In this document: positions 55,811 to 57,014 of the stretch, piece by piece
Numbering within the stretch: position 1 is the first letter of the stretch
Layout: each line of letters starts with the position of its first letter
Assembly: GCA_023380515.1 (NCBI GenBank)
Contig: JAMCRH010000182.1
Span: 1-57,014 of the forward strand
DNA from: Gammaproteobacteria bacterium
GTDB taxonomy: Bacteria > Pseudomonadota > Gammaproteobacteria > Enterobacterales > Alteromonadaceae
Reading direction: 5' to 3'
DNA length: 57,014 nt
Notes under the pieces: model-generated
What the model was told of the DNA's origin: nothing
The model's database searches: none
The model's input: the letters and a program-made list of their open reading frames with translations, nothing else
Program-made: the position numbers and the translations under genes

Positions 55811-55848
55811 AGGATTAGTTAAGGGGTAAGCTCAACTAAGAGCTTAAA

Positions 55849-57014
55849 CTAGGCATATTTCGCGGCAAATTCAGCGATACGGCGAACCGCTTCATCGAGC
55901 GTATCGCGACTGGCTGCGAACGATAGACGGAAATGACCTGGTGCACCAAATGCTGAACCCGGAACGAGCGCCACATTGGCTTCACTCAGTAAACGCTCAC
56001 AGAGTTCGACGTCGGTGTCGACCCCAACCGCTTGCATTAACCCTTCGATATTTGGAAACGCGTAGAAGGTACCGTCGCCTGGGCGAACTTTCAGGCCAGG
56101 GATTTTACTTAAACCTGCAATTAAACGGTCATGACGAATACGGAATTCGCTGACCATCTCGCCGATAAAGCTTTGATCACCGGTTAATGCGGCAAGAGCT
56201 GCGTACTGGGAAATAGACGCAGGGTTCGAGGTGCTTTGTGATTGCACTTTTTTCATTGCCGCAATTAGTGGCTTCGGACCGGCTGCATAACCAATGCGCC
56301 AACCTGTCATGGCGTAGGCTTTAGAAACACCAGAAAGAACAACTGTGCGATCTTTTAAGTCAGGTGCGACCATCGGTAAATTGACGAATGGCTCTTCGGT
56401 CCAAAGAATATGTTCATACATGTCGTCAGTGGCAATCAGCACCCGTGGATGCTTGCGCAGTACTTCCGCTAATGCTTTCAGCTCATCAGCTGAATAGGCC
56501 ATACCGGTCGGGTTCGACGGACTATTTAAGAACAACAGCTTAGTTTTTGGTGTGATCGCTTGTTCAAGCTGCGCCGCAGTGATTTTGTAAGCTTGGTCGA
56601 TACCAGCTTCGATGACGACTGGGATTGCGCCAACTAATAACGTCATATCCGGGTACGAAACCCAATACGGCGCAGGAATAATGACTTCGTCGCCTTCGTC
56701 GAGCCAGGCTGTGAGCAGGTTAAAAATACTGTGTTTGCCACCGGCGGAAACAAGTACTTCACTTGGCTCATAGCTGAGCTGATTGTCGCGCGCGAATTTG
56801 GCACAAATGGCCTTTTTTAGTTCAGGAATCCCATCTACTGCAGTGTAGCGGGTGTGGCCGGCATCAATGGCTTGCTTTGCCGCCTCACGAATAAACTCAG
56901 GTGTTGTGAAATCGGGCTCGCCAACCCCTAAACCGATAACGTCAGCGCCAGCGGCTTTTAACTCGGCTGCTTTTTGACTCACAGCAAGTGTAGGCGACGG
57001 TTTAATGGCATTGA
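55849..57014 (-). CDS. Class I aspartate aminotransferase, 5' end outside the window
   Basis: At least 387 residues of a PLP enzyme of the prokaryotic aspartate aminotransferase subgroup. The frame stays open to the window edge, reading NAIKPSPTLAVSQKAAELK, which is the conserved N-terminus of this family, so the GTG at 56982 is an internal Val codon and not the start. VIGLGVGEPDFTTPEFI, LNSPSNPTGMAYS and the PLP lysine in LSGVSKAYAMTGWRIGY are visible. Only about ten to fifteen residues should be missing. Confidence 0.93.
   Translation of the reverse strand, partial: NAIKPSPTLAVSQKAAELKAAGADVIGLGVGEPDFTTPEFIREAAKQAIDAGHTRYTAVDGIPELKKAICAKFARDNQLSYEPSEVLVSAGGKHSIFNLLTAWLDEGDEVIIPAPYWVSYPDMTLLVGAIPVVIEAGIDQAYKITAAQLEQAITPKTKLLFLNSPSNPTGMAYSADELKALAEVLRKHPRVLIATDDMYEHILWTEEPFVNLPMVAPDLKDRTVVLSGVSKAYAMTGWRIGYAAGPKPLIAAMKKVQSQSTSNPASISQYAALAALTGDQSFIGEMVSEFRIRHDRLIAGLSKIPGLKVRPGDGTFYAFPNIEGLMQAVGVDTDVELCERLLSEANVALVPGSAFGAPGHFRLSFAASRDTLDEAVRRIAEFAAKYA

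Larger units (their letters stand above)
55095..55848. other. A/T-rich non-coding region with DnaA boxes
   Basis: About 750 bp lie between the tRNA-Asn genes and the aminotransferase gene with no reading frame resembling a protein. It holds the DnaA-box cluster (55284-55353), A/T-rich tracts around 55435-55575, and a terminator at its end. The tRNA promoter must lie in its first part, but I could not place it. Confidence 0.6.

Noticed and set aside
55095..55848. Chromosomal origin (oriC)
   Set aside because: Only three to four DnaA boxes and no dnaA, dnaN, gidA or parAB nearby; kept as a DnaA-binding cluster only.
56980..56982. GTG start for the aminotransferase
   Set aside because: The reading frame continues to the window edge with conserved residues upstream, so this codon is internal.

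Overview
The window looks like chromosomal DNA of a gammaproteobacterium of the Alteromonadales type, plausibly Idiomarinaceae. This rests on gene content and order only: a hisGDCBHAFI operon with a leader peptide, rsxABCDGE-nth-rnt, a prpB-prpC-acnD-prpF methylcitrate cluster with its own GntR regulator, rnd-ycgL near ycgM-ycgN, and a FadR regulator with recognisable FadR boxes. The species cannot be fixed from the sequence alone. No rRNA, insertion sequence, integrase or CRISPR array was seen.

Layout. 1-5.1 kb holds a secreted DUF305/LVIVD metal-binding-type protein, a secreted ChaN/EreA-like protein and a secreted alpha/beta hydrolase. 5.1-14.4 kb is an accessory (defence/toxin-antitoxin) island: a reverse-order hipA-hipB pair, a divergent tripartite hipB-hipS-hipT system, and a four-gene SMC operon related to MksBEFG/Wadjet, whose short TOPRIM gene comes first. 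14.5-22.2 kb is the histidine operon on the minus strand, with a five-His leader peptide and a complete attenuator. 22.3-24.3 kb encodes a YfiR-domain histidine kinase. 24.3-34.3 kb is a plus-strand housekeeping block (yoaA, tsaB, slp, a hydrolase, fadD, rnd, ycgL, an MltB-type transglycosylase, ycgM, ycgN). 34.3-39.8 kb holds dsbB, fadR, an S9 peptidase, sodB, grxD and a 2-Cys peroxiredoxin.

40-46.6 kb is the propionate (2-methylcitrate) operon behind a GntR/FCD regulator with two TTGTCGACA-type operators. 46.7-47.4 kb is a hicAB toxin-antitoxin module with a perfect operator palindrome in its promoter. 47.4-54.0 kb is rsxABCDGE-nth-rnt on the minus strand. 54.2 kb onwards holds a PAP2 phosphatase, two tandem tRNA-Asn genes, a roughly 750-bp non-coding stretch with a DnaA-box cluster, and the 3' part of a class I aspartate aminotransferase that runs off the window.

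How the genes connect. Fatty-acid use (fadD, fadR) and propionate use (prp/acnD) are both present with visible local operators. Redox functions cluster (sodB, grxD, peroxiredoxin, dsbB, Rsx/Rnf). The 5-14 kb island combines two Hip kinase systems with an anti-plasmid-type SMC complex. This island, especially its non-canonical TOPRIM-first SMC operon and the HipBST locus, is the most likely place for under-described biology. The DnaA-box cluster beside the tRNA-Asn pair is the most notable non-coding signal.
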